NCBI RefSeq assembly: GCF_963677005.1 | Contig: NZ_OY781616.1 | Span: 3,582,501-3,646,500 of the forward strand | Direction of reading: 5' to 3' | Source: Maridesulfovibrio sp. | GTDB lineage: Bacteria; Desulfobacterota; Desulfovibrionia; Desulfovibrionales; Desulfovibrionaceae | DNA length: 64,000 bases | Part shown: positions 45,357-54,764 of the stretch, piece by piece | How the letters are laid out: every line of letters begins with the position of its first letter | How positions within the stretch are numbered: the stretch's first letter is position 1 | The notes under the pieces: model-generated | Seen by the model: the letters and a program-made list of their open reading frames with translations, nothing else | Database searches by the model: none | What the model was told of the DNA's origin: nothing | Position numbers and translations under genes: made by a program

Positions 45357-46172
45357 TCAGATTTTCGTGTACTGCGAGGGGGTGGCGCCGGTGTATTTTC
45401 GAAAGGTGTTGCCGAAATGGCTTTGGTCGGAAAAGCCGCAGAGCAGAGCCGTATCCGCAAATGCGGTTCCGTGTCTCAGCAGCCTTTTTGCGTTTTCTAT
45501 GCGTACCTGCAGGTGGTAATTATGCGGCGGAAGTCCGGTGGTTTCCCTGAAGACCCGCAGCAGGTGATAGCGGGAAAGCCCGGCGACTTTTGATAATTCT
45601 TCAAGGGAGACTTTTTCGGAAAGGTTTTCGTGCAGGTAGTCCCTGGCTCTTTTCACCGCCACAGGTTCTTTGGTGCCCGGAACTCTGGAGGTCGTTTCAC
45701 ACTGTCTGGTCAGAAGCACTGCGGCTGCTCTGGCAAGAGCCGTGTCCAATGCCAGTCTGCCGTTTCCTCCGGCTGCGGCCAGACTCAGTCTGGTCAGGCT
45801 TGCAGTGACCATGGTGTCCCTGATCACCACGGACCTGAATTCCGGCAGCCCGTCTTTTTCTGCCAGATCCCGCAGGGCTTTTCCAAGCAGCAGGTTATCG
45901 AAGCTGAAAACGCGGTAGCTGATGCGGGTTCCGGAATCCTTGATCACCCCGGAATGGACCAGTCCGGGATTGAACAGCGCCAGCTCTCCGCCGCGCACAA
46001 AGGAACTTCCCGAGCCCGGCTTGCGGCAGTAGCATCCCCCGGCTTCCATTAGTCCGATTGAATGCACCCCGTGGGTGTGGTTCGGGAAGGAGTGGTTGGA
46101 ATTGATGACTTCCTGAATTTCCAGTCCTTCGATTTCTTTGGGCCTGAGGTATCTTATTTTTTCATTATCCAT
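45357..46172 (-). CDS. AraC-family transcriptional regulator
   Basis: The 271-residue regulator has an N-terminal cupin ligand-binding domain (about 15-140, with HSFPNHTHGVHSIGLMEAG giving a His-rich strand) and a C-terminal double helix-turn-helix (about 165-270, with LEELSKVAGLSRYHLLRVFRE and DTALLCGFSDQSHFGNTFRKYTG). A start at the internal ATG was chosen because GGTGA precedes it; a longer frame adds 17 residues. It is followed on the same strand by an EamA exporter, its likely target. Confidence 0.9.
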   Translation of the reverse strand: MDNEKIRYLRPKEIEGLEIQEVINSNHSFPNHTHGVHSIGLMEAGGCYCRKPGSGSSFVRGGELALFNPGLVHSGVIKDSGTRISYRVFSFDNLLLGKALRDLAEKDGLPEFRSVVIRDTMVTASLTRLSLAAAGGNGRLALDTALARAAAVLLTRQCETTSRVPGTKEPVAVKRARDYLHENLSEKVSLEELSKVAGLSRYHLLRVFRETTGLPPHNYHLQVRIENAKRLLRHGTAFADTALLCGFSDQSHFGNTFRKYTGATPSQYTKI

Positions 46173-46268
46173 GTTGATCACCGCGTAGGAAACGAGATTT
46201 GCATAAACCGGGACTGCACACAAGTTATATGGGCAGGCCGAAGGCGGTCTTGTAAAAAATTGCTGTCG

Positions 46269-47399
46269 TCAGCCTGATTTTTTATTCGGCCTGCATTTGA
46301 TCCCGTGCTCCCGCATGGCGCGTATAATGTCATCAAATTCCGGCAGGGAGTTGCCCATAATCTTGATGCTGCGTCCTCCCCGTTCATGTACGCGTATTCC
46401 GAATTCCTCCCTTCCCCTGAGCATGATACCAGCAGCCGCGGCCTGCAGCGTGTTTCCGAAAATCAGCAGCAGAGTGGATAGCCCGGAGCTGAGTCTGGTC
46501 CGGTAATGACGATAGAATTCTATATCCTGCCATCTGAAAAGTGTTTCCTTCGCCCCTTTTATTTCATGAAACCCATCCTTGGTTACCCTGTAGCAGAGCA
46601 GGCTGTACCGGCAGGCCGCACAAAGAAGAACAATCCACAGGGAGGCAAGAAGCCACATGGCCACGGTAAGCCAGATCCAGCCCCCGGATATGTCGAAAAC
46701 GCTCATTTCGGAATCCATTTCCCATACGATCATGAACGGGAGAAGGAAAAACACGGGTCCCAGAATCAGCCCCAGCATGTCCGGAGCAATCACGGCCTCC
46801 CCTCTTGGGTAGTGTATTTCATCCTCTGTGAATTTGCGGTGTGGAATGATGAAATAAAGTACGAATCCCAGTACAATCAGGATCGAACCGTACAGGGTGT
46901 ATGGATGCAGGTAGCGGTCCGGCAGCGCGTATATTTCTCCGGCATGGTCCGCACGTATTCTCAGCCATCTGCCGTCTCCGGCCGGGATATGAACCGCTTC
47001 CGCCGGAAACGGAGCCAGTTCCGAGAACGGGCGGTCTTCCGGACTGAACACGAAGCGTCTCTCGCCCGGACCGAAGCTTTTGTTCGTCAGCTCCGGGTGC
47101 TTTTCCGGTTCATTCAGTGCCGCGATAAGTTCTGACCATGCCGGGCCGCTTGCGGTTATCCGGTTTCGCCCTGTTTTGGAATTTTCGTATTCCCTGAATG
47201 GCGGAATATCTTTGTTTCCTTTGAGGAGAACAGCACCGCCGGGAAGATTCTGGCTTTCTTTATGCAGGAATATTTTTTCATAATCCTTCCTGATATCGAC
47301 CAATTCCACCACGAGCAGCTTTCCTCCCGGCCAGATTACAAGATAACCGCCGAAGCATATCAGAACGAGAGCAGCCGCTCTTCGGAATATTTCAATCAT
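46269..47399 (-). CDS. membrane protein of unknown function with C-terminal PH-like region
   Basis: I do not recognise a named family. The 376-residue protein has an N-terminal helix (about 8-30), a soluble part of about 130 residues probably outside the membrane, then four helices (about 168-188, 212-232, 243-268, 310-330), and a C-terminal soluble tail (about 330-376). The segment around YRVTKDGFHEIKGAKETLFRWQDIEFY looks like the membrane-bound PH-type domains of bacterial envelope proteins. GGGAGAGGGG precedes the ATG. It is transcribed alone upstream of the AraC gene. Confidence 0.75.
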   Translation of the reverse strand: MIEIFRRAAALVLICFGGYLVIWPGGKLLVVELVDIRKDYEKIFLHKESQNLPGGAVLLKGNKDIPPFREYENSKTGRNRITASGPAWSELIAALNEPEKHPELTNKSFGPGERRFVFSPEDRPFSELAPFPAEAVHIPAGDGRWLRIRADHAGEIYALPDRYLHPYTLYGSILIVLGFVLYFIIPHRKFTEDEIHYPRGEAVIAPDMLGLILGPVFFLLPFMIVWEMDSEMSVFDISGGWIWLTVAMWLLASLWIVLLCAACRYSLLCYRVTKDGFHEIKGAKETLFRWQDIEFYRHYRTRLSSGLSTLLLIFGNTLQAAAAGIMLRGREEFGIRVHERGGRSIKIMGNSLPEFDDIIRAMREHGIKCRPNKKSG

Positions 47400-47439
47400 G
47401 CAGGTTCCCCTCTCCCTTTTTGAAACGAGGCTATTCCTT

Positions 47440-47575
47440 TTAATCTGCCAAAAGGTATTTAAGACGCTGAATTTGAGGCGCTTTGCGCTTTTGATAATTT
47501 GATTTTGCCTCTGGCAGCCAAAGGGGATAATCCCCTTTGGAATCCCTAGTGGTTTAAGTGTGTTGCTTTGAAAAC
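47440..47575. repeat. intergenic repeat-like element with inverted repeat
   Basis: A stretch containing TTTTGCCTCTGGCAGCCAAAGGGGATAATCCCC TTTGG-type sequence (split here for length) has a perfect inverted repeat CCAAAGGGG/CCCCTTTGG at about 47517-47541. From memory, similar GCCTC-GGC-GCCAAAGGGG elements are common between genes in Desulfovibrio. Only one copy is seen in this window. Confidence 0.5.
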
Positions 47576-47760
47576 CGTAACTTTAAGCACAAGGTTTGCG
47601 GGCTATGGCAATAACTATGTTTTGGAATGATTTATAATAGCATGAAAAAAATCCCGATAGAAGCCCTCCGAATTTGCGCCGGGGGGCCGGAACAGTACTG
47701 CCGGACAGGTGTAACCAAAGTCGCATTGTGACCGTATGATCAATATGGTAGCCTCTGCGA

Positions 47761-48111
47761 ATGAGTGCAAACGTTTTTACCGCAAGGGCCATTGAGGTTA
47801 TCAGGCTTATTCCGCGGGGCCGGGTGGCCACCTACGGTGGAGTTGCCGCGCTGGCAGGCAACGGGCGCGCGGCCAGACAGGTCGTGCGCGTTCTTCATAC
47901 TTATTCCAGAAATGAAGGGTTGCCCTGGCACCGGGTCGTCAACCGGGAAGGGTGCATATCGTTAGCCAGAGGAAACGGCTACGAAGAACAGATGGAACTG
48001 CTCATGCGTGAGGGCGTTGAGTTCGGTCCCGGCGGACGCATTGATCTTGATGTTTTTTTGTGGAAGCCTGCTAATAAGCGGCAGATAGATTTTGACGAAA
48101 CCTGTTTCTGA
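47761..48111 (+). CDS. alkyltransferase-like (ATL) DNA repair protein
   Basis: The 116-residue protein has the DNA-binding domain of O6-alkylguanine alkyltransferases: IPRGRVATYGGVAALAG near 17-33 and the active-site block GLPWHRVV near 53-60. The reactive Cys of PCHRV is Trp (about residue 56), the mark of ATL proteins. Such proteins bind alkylated guanine without removing the alkyl group and pass the lesion to nucleotide excision repair. It is followed 27 nt later by an aldo/keto reductase gene. No strong ribosome site precedes the ATG. Confidence 0.92.
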   Translation: MSANVFTARAIEVIRLIPRGRVATYGGVAALAGNGRAARQVVRVLHTYSRNEGLPWHRVVNREGCISLARGNGYEEQMELLMREGVEFGPGGRIDLDVFLWKPANKRQIDFDETCF

Positions 48112-48138
48112 TCATCATAAGCAGTAGAGGAGGGGCAT

Positions 48139-48987
48139 ATGACGCATGCTGTAACTGTTCCGGTTATTATTTTGAATGACGGTGTCGAGATTCCTGCTCT
48201 CGGGTTCGGGACTTACAAGCTTAACGGCTCGGCCGGAGTGGAATCCATGGTCAGCGCTATCAGAACCGGATACCGGCTGCTGGATTCCGCCTTCAAGTAC
48301 GAGAATGAAGGGGCAGTAGGAGAAGCCGTGCGCCGCAGCGGGGTGCCCAGAGAAGAATTGCTTATCACATCAAAGGTGCCGGGATTGCGCCACCGGTATG
48401 ATGAAACTCTCTACACGGTGGAAGAATCCCTGTATCGCGCCGGGCTTGAATATTATGATTTTTACCTGATTCATTGGCCCAACCCCAGCCAGAAGCTTTA
48501 CGTAGAATCGTGGAAAGCATTGGTTGAGGCCCGCAGGCAGGGGCTTGTCCGCAGTATCGGAGTCTGCAATTTCCTGCCGGAGCACATTCAGAAGCTTATT
48601 GATGAAACCGGCGTGGCGCCGTCATTGAATCAGGTCGAACTGCATCCCTATTTCCCGCAGCAGGAGCAGCGGGAGTGGGACAGAACGCACGGCATCGTGA
48701 CCCAGTCCTGGAGTCCGATAGGAAGGGCCAACGAAATACTGTCGGAACCGGCGGTAACCTCTGCTGCCGCGAGGCTCGGAAAAAGCGCAGTGCAGATTGT
48801 TCTGCGCTGGCATGTTCAGCTTGGCGCGATTCCCATCCCCAAATCGTCCAATCCGCAGCGGCAGGCCGAGAACCTTTCCGTATTCGATTTCGAGCTTTCC
48901 GAAGCCGAAATGAATGCCATCACCGCACTTGGCCGCCCTGACGGCAGACGCAAGGATCAGCACCCTGCATACTATGAGGAGTTTTGA
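48139..48987 (+). CDS. aldo/keto reductase
   Basis: The 282-residue enzyme is a TIM-barrel NADPH-dependent carbonyl reductase. The catalytic tetrad can be placed: Asp in GYRLLDSAFKYENE with the Tyr five residues on, Lys in LLITSKVPG, and His in YLIHWPNP. IPKSSNPQRQAEN near the C-terminus is the cofactor phosphate site. GAGGAGGGG lies 5 nt before the ATG. The family reduces 2,5-diketogluconate, methylglyoxal and similar aldehydes; the substrate here is not known. Confidence 0.95.
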   Translation: MTHAVTVPVIILNDGVEIPALGFGTYKLNGSAGVESMVSAIRTGYRLLDSAFKYENEGAVGEAVRRSGVPREELLITSKVPGLRHRYDETLYTVEESLYRAGLEYYDFYLIHWPNPSQKLYVESWKALVEARRQGLVRSIGVCNFLPEHIQKLIDETGVAPSLNQVELHPYFPQQEQREWDRTHGIVTQSWSPIGRANEILSEPAVTSAAARLGKSAVQIVLRWHVQLGAIPIPKSSNPQRQAENLSVFDFELSEAEMNAITALGRPDGRRKDQHPAYYEEF

Positions 48988-49009
48988 TTGGTTCCGGGGG
49001 CTGATAAAA

Positions 49010-49037
49010 AAAGGATACCGATCAATCGATATCCTTT
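49010..49037. terminator. terminator between convergent genes
   Basis: AAAGGATA and TATCCTTT form the stem, with inner CGAT/ATCG pairing. On the minus strand a seven-T run follows, fitting the YjdM gene; on the plus strand it ends the aldo/keto reductase gene. Confidence 0.78.
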
Positions 49038-49117
49038 CTGTGTGAGTCCTGTTAATTTGCGGCCATTTTGCTAGACGCAAACTGTGGATGCCGCCCGGAC
49101 TTTTGGAGGGCAGGGGA

Positions 49118-49462
49118 TCAGCCTTTTTTGACCACCGAGGTCTTGAGCATCATTGAGCCGAATCCGGGTATCTTGCAGGAAATGTCGTGAATGCCGTCTT
49201 CCGGATCGACCAGACGTATGTTCTTGACCTTTGTCCCTTTTTTGATGGGGGAGGAAGCCCCTTTGACCTTCAGGTCCTGAATGACGATAACAGTGTCGCC
49301 GTCAACAAGCACATTGCCGTTGGCGTCCTTGTAGACTTTTTCCCCGGCGTCCCCGGCCTCTTCGGCCTGGAATTCAAAGTTGCATTCCGGGCAGATGAGT
49401 GAGCTGCCGTCAGAGTATACATATTCAGAATTGCATTTGGGACAATTAGGTAGTTTTTCCAT
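49118..49462 (-). CDS. YjdM/PhnA-family zinc-ribbon protein
   Basis: The 114-residue protein has an N-terminal zinc ribbon (CPKC near 7-10 and CPEC near 24-27) and a C-terminal SH3-like PhnA domain with [23 protein letters not shown]. The family is named from the alkylphosphonate locus but has no proven role in phosphonate use. It is transcribed alone, convergent with the aldo/keto reductase gene. GGAA lies upstream of the ATG. Confidence 0.92.
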   Translation of the reverse strand: MEKLPNCPKCNSEYVYSDGSSLICPECNFEFQAEEAGDAGEKVYKDANGNVLVDGDTVIVIQDLKVKGASSPIKKGTKVKNIRLVDPEDGIHDISCKIPGFGSMMLKTSVVKKG

Positions 49463-49924
49463 TTTATTCCAGTTGGTTGTTTGCGGTTAATTCCTTCCGC
49501 AAAGGAAGGGTCAAAAAGGCGCGGACCGGCGATATCCTGTGTATGCTGCCCAAACTTAATAGCGGCATGCCGAGACCGGCTTCCGGTATTTCTATGCACC
49601 GTTCATGTCAATATTGTGTGGCTGAGTACTCATGCTGATTTATGGTGCACAAACTCAGATTTCAGTTATGTAGCAGGTTCTGCGTGATCCGTAAAATCGG
49701 GTGAGTCGGATGATTCGGATAGGTCTGCACGGGGTTACCATATTAATATAACGTTAGTTGCGTGTCCATTTGGCAGGGTGTATGTGGGGTTGGGTTAAAG
49801 ACGGTTAAGTAACCAATCTAGTGTTAAGTAGAGGCGGGTAGCGCTGTGTTTGAGTACCGGCGTTTATTTGAGCCCAATAATTCGTAGGTAATTTATTAAT
49901 AGCCTGTAAATAAAGGATAAAATA
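49463..49924. other. intergenic region, nothing recognised
   Basis: The 462 nt lie between divergent genes. I find no gene, clear promoter or structured RNA. Confidence 0.5.
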
Positions 49925-50545
49925 ATGAATGTTTTATTGTTGAACGGAAGTCCCCATGAAAATGGATGCACTCGGGTTGCTCTTGATGAAATAGCTGAAG
50001 AGCTCAAAAAGAATGGCATCGACAGCGAACTTATGCACATTGGTAAGGACGGCATCAAGGGCTGTAATGCCTGCATGGGCTGCGTGAAGACTGGATACTG
50101 TATAATGAATGACGACAAGGTTAATGAATGTATTGACCTGTTGAAAAAAGCCGATGGCTTTATTGTCGGATCTCCTGTTTATTTTGCCGGACCTAATGCT
50201 TCGGTTTGTGGTTTTCTGGACAGGCTTTTCTACATGAAGGCGGATAGTTATGCATTCAAGCCTGCCGCAGCAATAACCAGCAGCCGTCGATGTGGTAACA
50301 GCGCTTCTTTTGACCGACTGAACAAGTATTTTACTTTTGCCCAGATGCCGATTGTCTCTTCTCATTACTGGAATACCATCCACGGAACCAAGGCTGAGGA
50401 TGCAAAGCAGGATGTGGAAGGTTTGCAGATAATGAGAATTCTGGGCAGGAACATGGCCTGGATGTTGAAATGTATTGACGCAGCAAAAGAAACAGTGCCT
50501 TACCCATCGTTGGAAGCAAGAACAAAGATGAGTTTTATCCGGTAA
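49925..50545 (+). CDS. flavodoxin-fold NAD(P)H-dependent FMN reductase-like protein
   Basis: The 206-residue flavoprotein has the N-terminal phosphate loop LLNGSPHENGCTR and a Cys motif GCNACMGCVKTGYC near 47-60. In iron-sulfur flavoproteins a similarly placed compact Cys motif binds a [4Fe-4S] cluster; the spacing here (CxxCxxCx5C) is compatible but not proof. GSPVYFAGPNASV near 80 is the second flavin loop. AAAGGA precedes the ATG. It is followed by a strong terminator and is probably monocistronic. Confidence 0.9.
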   Translation: MNVLLLNGSPHENGCTRVALDEIAEELKKNGIDSELMHIGKDGIKGCNACMGCVKTGYCIMNDDKVNECIDLLKKADGFIVGSPVYFAGPNASVCGFLDRLFYMKADSYAFKPAAAITSSRRCGNSASFDRLNKYFTFAQMPIVSSHYWNTIHGTKAEDAKQDVEGLQIMRILGRNMAWMLKCIDAAKETVPYPSLEARTKMSFIR

Positions 50546-50586
50546 TACTGTTATCGATTGAATTTGTTATTGAATATTTTGTATCT

Positions 50587-50617
50587 GGCCGAACTCGTGT
50601 GGGTTCGGCCTTTTTTT
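50587..50617 (+). terminator. terminator of the flavoprotein gene
   Basis: GGCCGAAC pairs with GTTCGGCC and is followed by TTTTTTT. It is 42 nt after the stop codon. Confidence 0.92.
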
Positions 50618-50673
50618 GTGTTAGGTTTGATGCCGTGTTGCTAAGAAGAACAGCTTTTTGAATTCATCCTCGC

Positions 50674-51864
50674 TTATTTTTTCAACAGCACCACCGCCAA
50701 AGGAAAGGCGCAAAAAACCATTGCGGAACTGACGAGAAAAACCGTTGTCAGCCCTGTTGCATCGGCTACGAGACCCAATGCAGGTCCGGCTATACCTAGC
50801 GAGAGGTCGAGAAACGCAGTGTATGTGCCCATTGCCAGACCGTGGTTTTCCGGAGGAGTAAGGCGGACAGCTTCAAGGCCGAATCCCGGATAGACAAGGG
50901 CGTAGCCTATTCCCGTTATGGCTGCTCCGATAAAGGCCAAAAGCGGGACCGGGGCAAAACCTATGAAAAGACCTCCGACACCCTCAATAAGAACGCTTAC
51001 GAGAGCAACCTTGGCGCCTCCTATCTTGTCCGGCAGATGACCGAAAAATAATCTTCCCAGAATAAAAGCCAGACTGAGGGAGGTAAAGACCAGCCATGAG
51101 GAGCCCCATCCCTTGTCCGCAAACAAAAGAGCTCCAAAGGCGGTGATGGAGCCGAATCCTATGGCTGTGAAGGCCAGCCCAAGTCCCGGCAGCCAGACGG
51201 ATTTAAGGACCTGCACTGTGTCAGTGACTACATTGGCCGCTTTTTTCTTTGATTCAGGACCGGTAAGGGGAAGGATTGCAAGAAAGGTGAGCAAAGGCAG
51301 TGCGAAGGTGACCAAGCAGGTGCTTAAAAAACCGAAGTCTTCATACAGAAATACTCCGAGAGGTGCCCCGGCGGCATATGCAGCCCAAAGGGCTGTCCCC
51401 AGCCACGCAATAACCTTGCCCGCATGGGAAATTCCGAAGAGTGACAGGCCCCAGACTGTAGCCCCTGTTATGACGAAACTTTCGCAAATGCCCAAAAGAG
51501 CTCGTCCCAGAAACAGAAACGAGATCGCAGCATTCGGCGTGGAAACAAACATGAGGGACACGATATATAACAGACCGGCAACGGTACCGGCCACCAGACC
51601 GATTGCGACAGCCTGCTTTGCTCCCCGCACGTCTGCGTAGTGTCCTGACCAGATTCGTGAAAACAAGGCTGTCAGGAATCCGCAACTGACGGTGAGTCCG
51701 ACTGCAAATGTTCCAAAATCGAGCTCGTGGGAAACATAGAGCGGTACCACCGGCATGGCGACTCCGACAATCAGGTAGGTAGAAAAAACAATCATCATGA
51801 GCGGCAACAACATGGAAAGCCGCCACGTTGTCTGGCCGATACTATTTATTTTTGAATTAGACAT
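50674..51864 (-). CDS. major facilitator superfamily transporter
   Basis: The 396-residue protein has twelve predicted helices. The loop after helix 2 reads GHYADVRGAKQAV, a form of the MFS motif A, and a second copy in the other half reads GHLPDKIGGAK. It resembles the YhhS/YfcJ group of small-molecule exporters. The start was set at the Met with AAAGGA about 6 nt upstream; a longer hydrophobic 17-residue extension has no ribosome site. The substrate is unknown. Confidence 0.9.
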   Translation of the reverse strand: MSNSKINSIGQTTWRLSMLLPLMMIVFSTYLIVGVAMPVVPLYVSHELDFGTFAVGLTVSCGFLTALFSRIWSGHYADVRGAKQAVAIGLVAGTVAGLLYIVSLMFVSTPNAAISFLFLGRALLGICESFVITGATVWGLSLFGISHAGKVIAWLGTALWAAYAAGAPLGVFLYEDFGFLSTCLVTFALPLLTFLAILPLTGPESKKKAANVVTDTVQVLKSVWLPGLGLAFTAIGFGSITAFGALLFADKGWGSSWLVFTSLSLAFILGRLFFGHLPDKIGGAKVALVSVLIEGVGGLFIGFAPVPLLAFIGAAITGIGYALVYPGFGLEAVRLTPPENHGLAMGTYTAFLDLSLGIAGPALGLVADATGLTTVFLVSSAMVFCAFPLAVVLLKK

Positions 51865-52183
51865 TGAAAATCCTTTGAGAGTTGTCTGCAATATAATGCA
51901 GCAGACAATGGACATTGATTTTGTAATACAATCTGACGAGCGAGTATTGGTGTGTTATACAGCAGTAGTCTTTCATCGGTATGGTGAAAAAAAGATATAA
52001 TACATCAAACTTGGATAAAATTAATTACGCCCGCCCTAAAATGAAGAACATGAATGATTCTATTTAATTCTTGCCTAAAGCTGTACGGAAATAATCCTGA
52101 AACTTCACACGATGACTGTGATCATTTGTCTCCAACAGGTATCCTATCCGGATGGACGCTGAAATTAGCAGTATATTCAATTT
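51865..52183. other. intergenic region, nothing recognised
   Basis: The 319 nt lie upstream of the MFS gene and downstream of the amidohydrolase gene. No gene or strong terminator is visible; a weak TCACA/TGTGA repeat lies near 52108-52124. Confidence 0.4.
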
Positions 52184-53785
52184 TCAGGACAGGAAGTCCT
52201 CGTTGATATAGCACGGCGTGCCCCGCACAAATGTTCCCGCTGTTTTTACTGCACCCAGATCGGTTTCCGCTTCCAGCAGGCTGGAAGAAAGAACGGTTAT
52301 GTCCGCATCAAATCCCTCTGCCAGAACTCCGCAGCTGCTTTCTGAAAATGAAGCGTAGGCCGCGTTAATGGTTAGAATATCCAATACCTCGGCAGGGGAA
52401 AGTCCCGGTTTGTTATTGATGGGGTGTCTGCCTGTGAGCACTTGAAAAGCTGAAATGGGGTTTACATCGGCAATAGGAGCATCAGAACCGTTGACCATTA
52501 TTACTCCCGATTTCTGCAGGTCCTGAAAGCGGTGGCACAGCATGGCCCTTTCCGTACCGATGACCTTTTCAAGCCAAGGACTGTCGTCCAGAGCATGCAG
52601 TGCCTGTATGCTTACGATGATATTGTATTCAGCAACCAGATTGAGAAGATGGTCGGGCAGAATCACGCCATGCTCCAGCCGCAGGCGTATGGCGTCAGGG
52701 TCGGAATGTTCCTTTATGGTTTCGCAATATAAGTTGACGATACGTTCTACCGCCAGATCGCCAATGGCGTGCGTGCATACCTGAACGTCGTTTTCGGCAG
52801 CAAGCTTTGTGCACTTATGGATATGTTCATAAGGCATGAATTCATGGCCGGTTTGCCCCGGCCGGTCGGCATAGTCCTCTTTTAAAAGCGCGGTATGGGT
52901 CCCCATAGCCCCGTCCATAAACAGTTTTATCGAATTTATGGAAATCGAATCAGAGTAGAATCTGTTGGCCTTAATAAAATCGATAAGTTCCTCCGGGGCC
53001 CTTTCTTTGCGGGCAATGGCCATGGCGCGTATTTTAAGGGGGGTGCCCAGTATCTCCATTGCTTTTTCATAGTGTTCGAGCTGGTCGATCTCAATTGCAG
53101 CGTCATGAACACAGGTTATCCCGTTTTTATGGTAGTGGCTTATGGCTGAAGAAATCATCTTGGCGGGATTTTTTTTGTAAATGTGGTTGTCAAACAGGTT
53201 CTTCGCCGGCCCAAGGAAAATTCCGGTGGGAACACCGTGCTCGTCGCAGATTATATCGGGGTTGCCGGTCAGGTCGTTCTGCTCTTTTAATAAAGCAATG
53301 GCAGCCTTGTTGGCCAGAATCATATGAAAGCTGTAGTGGATGAGCAGCAGAGGCGTTGATGGGAAAATTTCGGAAATAGCCTTGTTGGTCGGAAATCCTT
53401 TTACAAAAGAATCACAATCTTTCCACAGTTCATGCTGCCAGCCGGAGCCGACTACCAGATCATGGCTGGCATGCTTGTCCTTGGCTTCATTCAGCCTGTC
53501 CAGCATTTCCGCATAAGATCTGCATTCGGCCAGATGAATTTCGTTCAGCTTATAGCCGAGTTTCAGCAGATGTCCGTGCGAGTCGTGGAATCCGGGATAG
53601 ATGTGGCCGTTTTTGAAATCATAGACTTTTGTGCCGGGCCTTATGATTTTTTTAGCTTCTGAATATGATTCAACAAGTTTGGATATTTTGCCGTCCGAGA
53701 TAATCAGGCCCTTGTAGCGGTCTGACTCTGAATTCCGAGTATAGATACTTTTGCCCAATATGAGCACGTCATCGGCTGTATGCAT
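52184..53785 (-). CDS. YtcJ-like metal-dependent amidohydrolase
   Basis: The 533-residue enzyme belongs to the amidohydrolase_3 (YtcJ) group of TIM-barrel hydrolases. The first metal motif is GFHDSHGHLLKLG (HxH near 73-75), a mid-protein Lys-region IKLFMDGAMGTHTA carries another typical segment, and VCTHAIGD and NGSDAPI hold the later His and Asp ligands. The start was placed at the Met with AGAG upstream; a 55-residue Cys-rich extension in the longer frame looks non-coding. No signal peptide is seen. The substrate is unknown. Confidence 0.88.
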   Translation of the reverse strand: MHTADDVLILGKSIYTRNSESDRYKGLIISDGKISKLVESYSEAKKIIRPGTKVYDFKNGHIYPGFHDSHGHLLKLGYKLNEIHLAECRSYAEMLDRLNEAKDKHASHDLVVGSGWQHELWKDCDSFVKGFPTNKAISEIFPSTPLLLIHYSFHMILANKAAIALLKEQNDLTGNPDIICDEHGVPTGIFLGPAKNLFDNHIYKKNPAKMISSAISHYHKNGITCVHDAAIEIDQLEHYEKAMEILGTPLKIRAMAIARKERAPEELIDFIKANRFYSDSISINSIKLFMDGAMGTHTALLKEDYADRPGQTGHEFMPYEHIHKCTKLAAENDVQVCTHAIGDLAVERIVNLYCETIKEHSDPDAIRLRLEHGVILPDHLLNLVAEYNIIVSIQALHALDDSPWLEKVIGTERAMLCHRFQDLQKSGVIMVNGSDAPIADVNPISAFQVLTGRHPINNKPGLSPAEVLDILTINAAYASFSESSCGVLAEGFDADITVLSSSLLEAETDLGAVKTAGTFVRGTPCYINEDFLS

Positions 53786-54140
53786 TGCAGTCTCTTCAGC
53801 TGGAAGTTGTATAAATATGGCAGGGAAAGAGCACGGATAATTGCATGGGGATGTTCGGAAACATTTTGGCAGTCGGCCCGAAAACAGACAGATGCCGGGC
53901 CAAAAGAATATTTTCGCCATTGTCCGCAGGTCGTTAAGTGCTTTTTTCACTGTGTTTGATCAGTTGGATTGGATGTTAAAATTCACAGCTGTGCTTCGTC
54001 AATGTCGGAGTTGTGGGAAATTGCGTTTTGTGGGGCGGGGAAGGGGGGAATCCTGGCTCTACCTCAAAGAAAGAGGCGGTAAAGAATCCTGATAAACAGA
54101 AAAGCCATCAATCTTCCGATTGATGGCTTTTCTTGAAAAG
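53786..54140. other. intergenic region with tRNA operon terminator
   Basis: Apart from the terminator at 54100-54131 I see no gene. The longer frame of the amidohydrolase runs into the left part but lacks coding character. Confidence 0.45.
54100..54131 (-). terminator. tRNA-Val/tRNA-Asp operon terminator
   Basis: AAAGCCATCAATC pairs with GATTGATGGCTTT around TTCC. On the minus strand TCTGTTTATC follows. It lies 10 nt after tRNA-Asp. Confidence 0.85.
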
Positions 54141-54217
<77 letters not shown>

Positions 54218-54257
54218 GCAATATAACAGCGTGTTAAGCTACGCTTATTATCTGAGG

Positions 54258-54333
54258 TGGTAGGCGGAACAGGGCTCGAACCTGTGACCCTCGGCTTGTA
54301 AGGCCGATGCTCTCCCAACTGAGCTATCCGCCC
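54258..54333 (-). tRNA. tRNA-Val (TAC)
   Basis: The acceptor stem GGGCGGA/TCCGCCT, D-arm AGCTCAGTTGGGAGAGC, anticodon loop CTTACAA with TAC, T-loop GTTCGAGCC and encoded CCA are clear. It lies 40 nt upstream of tRNA-Asp. Confidence 0.96.
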
Positions 54334-54346
54334 TCAGGAGGAATTA

Positions 54347-54375
54347 TTTCTAAAGAGACTCTCCTCAGTTGTCAA
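54347..54375 (-). promoter_or_regulatory. sigma-70-type promoter of the tRNA-Val/tRNA-Asp operon
   Basis: On the minus strand a consensus TTGACA is followed after exactly 17 nt by TAGAAA. The -10 is 13 nt before the mature tRNA-Val 5' end. Confidence 0.72.
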
Positions 54376-54764
54376 CATGTTTTTTAAATTTATTTATTTT
54401 CTTCTTTACGGATTGCCCCGGATGGTGCCCAGCGGGTAGTGCGATAAAAAATAATTGCATTGGTGAGCCTGTTTTTGAATTGTCTCCGTGCTTTTTGCGC
54501 TCAGGCAAATTAACCTGTTTTCTGGCTGTCACTCTTTTTTATTTTCACTTATCGGAACTGGATTCAAGCCTGGGCTGTATTTCTTTTTTTACCAGATGGT
54601 ATGCTGTCGATTCAGAAATCAGATGAATGGTCCTGATTTATCCTCCTTGATATATTAAACAATACCGGACAATACTGTTCGAGATTTCCTTTTTATCTTT
54701 CGAAAAACATTTACCTGCGATATGTTGGAAAGAAAAATAATCCGTATAGAGAATAGAGGCGCGT
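54376..54764. other. intergenic region upstream of the HDOD operon
   Basis: About 390 nt contain no gene or known riboswitch that I can recognise. In particular no c-di-GMP (GEMM) core was found. Confidence 0.45.

Noticed and set aside
54334-54764. c-di-GMP riboswitch before the HDOD operon, or an integration site at the tRNA genes
   Set aside because: No GEMM core was found, and there is no integrase or duplicated tRNA 3' end nearby.
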